This document shows positions 62,881-64,000 of a DNA stretch of 64,000 bases, piece by piece. This stretch comes from Thiemannella venezuelensis (GTDB lineage Bacteria; Actinomycetota; Actinomycetes; Streptosporangiales; Streptosporangiaceae). The number at the start of each line of letters is the position of its first letter. Position 1 is the stretch's first letter. Under the pieces are notes generated by a model. That model was given only the letters and a program-made list of their open reading frames with translations, had not been told where the DNA came from and made no database searches. The DNA lies in NCBI RefSeq assembly GCF_014203605.1, contig NZ_JACHJJ010000011.1:124001-188000 (forward strand), given 5' to 3'. The translations under genes and the position numbers were made by a program.

Positions 62881-63762
62881 TCAAGGTGCGGGCGGACCGG
62901 TGACTCCGGCGGCCCTGAGGTAGGCGTCGAGGTTGCCGAGCTCGAAGCCGCGGCGCCTGATCTTGTCGAGGAGGATGCGGAAGTCCCGCGACAGGCCGGG
63001 GCGGAAGTGCAGCAGCAGCACGTCGCCGGGGCGGAGCTTCTTGTCCGGGACCTGGTAGGCGATCTTCCCGCCCGGCTGGACCGTCGCGGTCCAGAGCAGC
63101 AGGGCCCTGGCCCCGCAGGCCTTGGCCGCCCGCCGGGTCAGCGTGTTGTGGTTGCCGAACGGCGGGCGCAGCAGCGCCGGCGCGGTCCCGGTCCGCCTGC
63201 GGATCAGCTTGGCGGCGCCGCAGATCTCGGCGCGCTGCCCCTCGTAGCCGAGCGCGGGCAGGCTGGGATGGGTCAGGGTGTGGTTCTCGACCGTCGCGCC
63301 CGCCTCGCGCAGGCTCCGGACGTAGTCCCACCCGCCGGCGCCCAGGTACTTCCCGCCCTGGGCGGTCGGATCGGCCGCGCCCCGCGCCTCGACGGCGTCG
63401 CGGGTGACGAAGGCGGCGATGGGGATGCGCTCCTCGCGGACCTGCCTGACGAAGCCCGGATCCTGCTCCCAGCCGTCGTCGATGGTGAGGAAGACGACCT
63501 TCCGCCTGGTCGGGATGGAACTGATCACCGGTGGCAGCCCGTCGGCGGGCCGGGGGACGCGGTCCACCTCGCCCGGCTCCGGCAGCGCGCCCGGCGGGCC
63601 GGCGGGAGCGGGCGAGGCGGTCGGGCGGGCGGAGGCCGTACCGGCTGCCTGCGGGGACGCTCCGGCGGCGGGACCCTGCTCCCCGGCGGTTCCGCACCCG
63701 GCCGCGGCCAGGACCGCCAGCATGGCTGCCAACCCGATTTTTCGTGATTTATCCCCCGCCAT
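62881..63762 (-). CDS. Lipoprotein polysaccharide deacetylase (NodB/CE4 family)
   Basis: This 293-residue protein has a lipoprotein signal peptide with lipobox LAAAGC (Cys23), then a Pro/Ala-rich linker to about residue 80. The NodB domain shows motif 1 VVFLTIDDGWEQD (catalytic Asp pair), the metal-binding HTLTHPSL (His-x3-His), LLRPPFGNHN and a late VLLLHFRPGLS with the last His. It would remove acetyl groups from peptidoglycan, chitin-like or other surface polysaccharide outside the cell. The start is ATG 63762. Convergent with the secreted-protein gene. Confidence 0.9.
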   Translation of the reverse strand: MAGDKSRKIGLAAMLAVLAAAGCGTAGEQGPAAGASPQAAGTASARPTASPAPAGPPGALPEPGEVDRVPRPADGLPPVISSIPTRRKVVFLTIDDGWEQDPGFVRQVREERIPIAAFVTRDAVEARGAADPTAQGGKYLGAGGWDYVRSLREAGATVENHTLTHPSLPALGYEGQRAEICGAAKLIRRRTGTAPALLRPPFGNHNTLTRRAAKACGARALLLWTATVQPGGKIAYQVPDKKLRPGDVLLLHFRPGLSRDFRILLDKIRRRGFELGNLDAYLRAAGVTGPPAP

Positions 63763-63879
63763 GGGTGACCATCCTGCCAGGGGTGGGATGCCGGCCGGAA
63801 TCCGGTCGCGGGGGTCACCTCTCGAGGAAGGTCTCCTCGCGGAGGTCGGCGGGACCGGGCTTGCCTACCGGGAGCCCGC

Positions 63880-64000
63880 TCAGGAGGGCGCTCCGTACAG
63901 CTTCGCCAGGTCGATGAGGCCGACCCGCCCGGAGGCGGCCGCATCCTCCAGGTCGCCGGTGAAGCCGGAGCGCGAGAACACGATGAACGCCGCGTCATGG
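63880..64000 (-). CDS. C-terminal end of a larger gene (partial, possible DUF234-type ATPase tail)
   Basis: Only the last 39 residues are visible, running off the right edge. They read AAFIVFSRSGFTGDLEDAAA followed by SGRVGLIDLAKLYGAPS. The FSRSGFT...DL layout resembles the C-terminal domain of AAA-type ATPases with a DUF234 (restriction-endonuclease-like) tail. That is a weak call from a short fragment. The stop TGA is 63882-63880. Confidence 0.55.
   Translation of the reverse strand, partial: HDAAFIVFSRSGFTGDLEDAAASGRVGLIDLAKLYGAPS

Overview
The window is very GC-rich DNA from a filamentous actinobacterium. Indicators are GTG and TTG starts, several probable leaderless genes (a -10 box 6-8 nt before the start codon), a WhiB regulator, eukaryote-type Ser/Thr kinases, DUF1707, PucR and NYN proteins, and an actinobacterial cysteine leader peptide. 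The gene style suits the Streptosporangiaceae/Streptosporangiales. That placement is an impression, since the window has no rRNA or tRNA. A methyl-accepting chemotaxis protein would fit a genus with motile spores. Nearly all of the sequence reads as ordinary chromosome. No prophage, transposase, CRISPR array or tRNA was found.

Layout. 0-5 kb: a sortase with the tail of its probable substrate, a MarR-controlled DHA2 exporter and a chemotaxis receptor. 5-9 kb: a fused double acyl-CoA dehydrogenase and an aldehyde dehydrogenase, each with a palindromic operator in its promoter. 9-18.5 kb: a large PAS/GAF histidine kinase, a RibD-type reductase, glycogen debranching enzyme GlgX, OsmC, an ankyrin/HEAT protein and a DUF1707 protein. 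18.6-22.4 kb: a sulfate-assimilation operon (leader peptide, sulfite reductase, zinc-ribbon protein, CysH, sirohydrochlorin chelatase-like CbiX). 22.5-27.7 kb: YihY, a ZTP riboswitch before glyA, rsgA behind a small leader ORF, a phosphoribosyltransferase and WhiB. 27.8-34.9 kb: an iron-box-controlled sucrase/ferredoxin-like protein, TetR-GlpD divergent from an alkyl-DHAP-synthase-like flavoprotein, an MSMEG_6728-type protein, and a zinc alcohol dehydrogenase with a thioesterase. 35-44 kb: two receptor Ser/Thr kinases (one preceded by a decayed copy of its own sensor domain), a phosphoesterase, a degenerate exonuclease/family A polymerase and an MFS transporter.

44.2-56.8 kb is the most coherent block. 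The order is DUF1116, FdrA and DUF2877 (minus strand), then PucR (divergent), an S4 protein, an NYN nuclease with a structured leader, a uracil/xanthine permease and a three-subunit molybdenum hydroxylase. I read it as purine uptake and oxidation coupled to ureide/oxamate carbamoyl transfer under a PucR regulator. 56.8-64 kb: an orphan histidine kinase, an MFS protein, cytochrome bd oxidase (cydAB) behind a 23-bp inverted repeat, an unknown secreted cysteine-containing protein, a lipoprotein polysaccharide deacetylase and the end of a further gene.

Regulatory RNA and leader elements are unusually visible: the cysteine leader peptide, the ZTP riboswitch, the rsgA leader ORF with a hairpin, and the paired hairpins before the NYN gene. 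Decay products include a sigma-factor region 4 fragment and a kinase sensor-domain fragment. Expanding short tandem repeats occur inside FdrA and one kinase.
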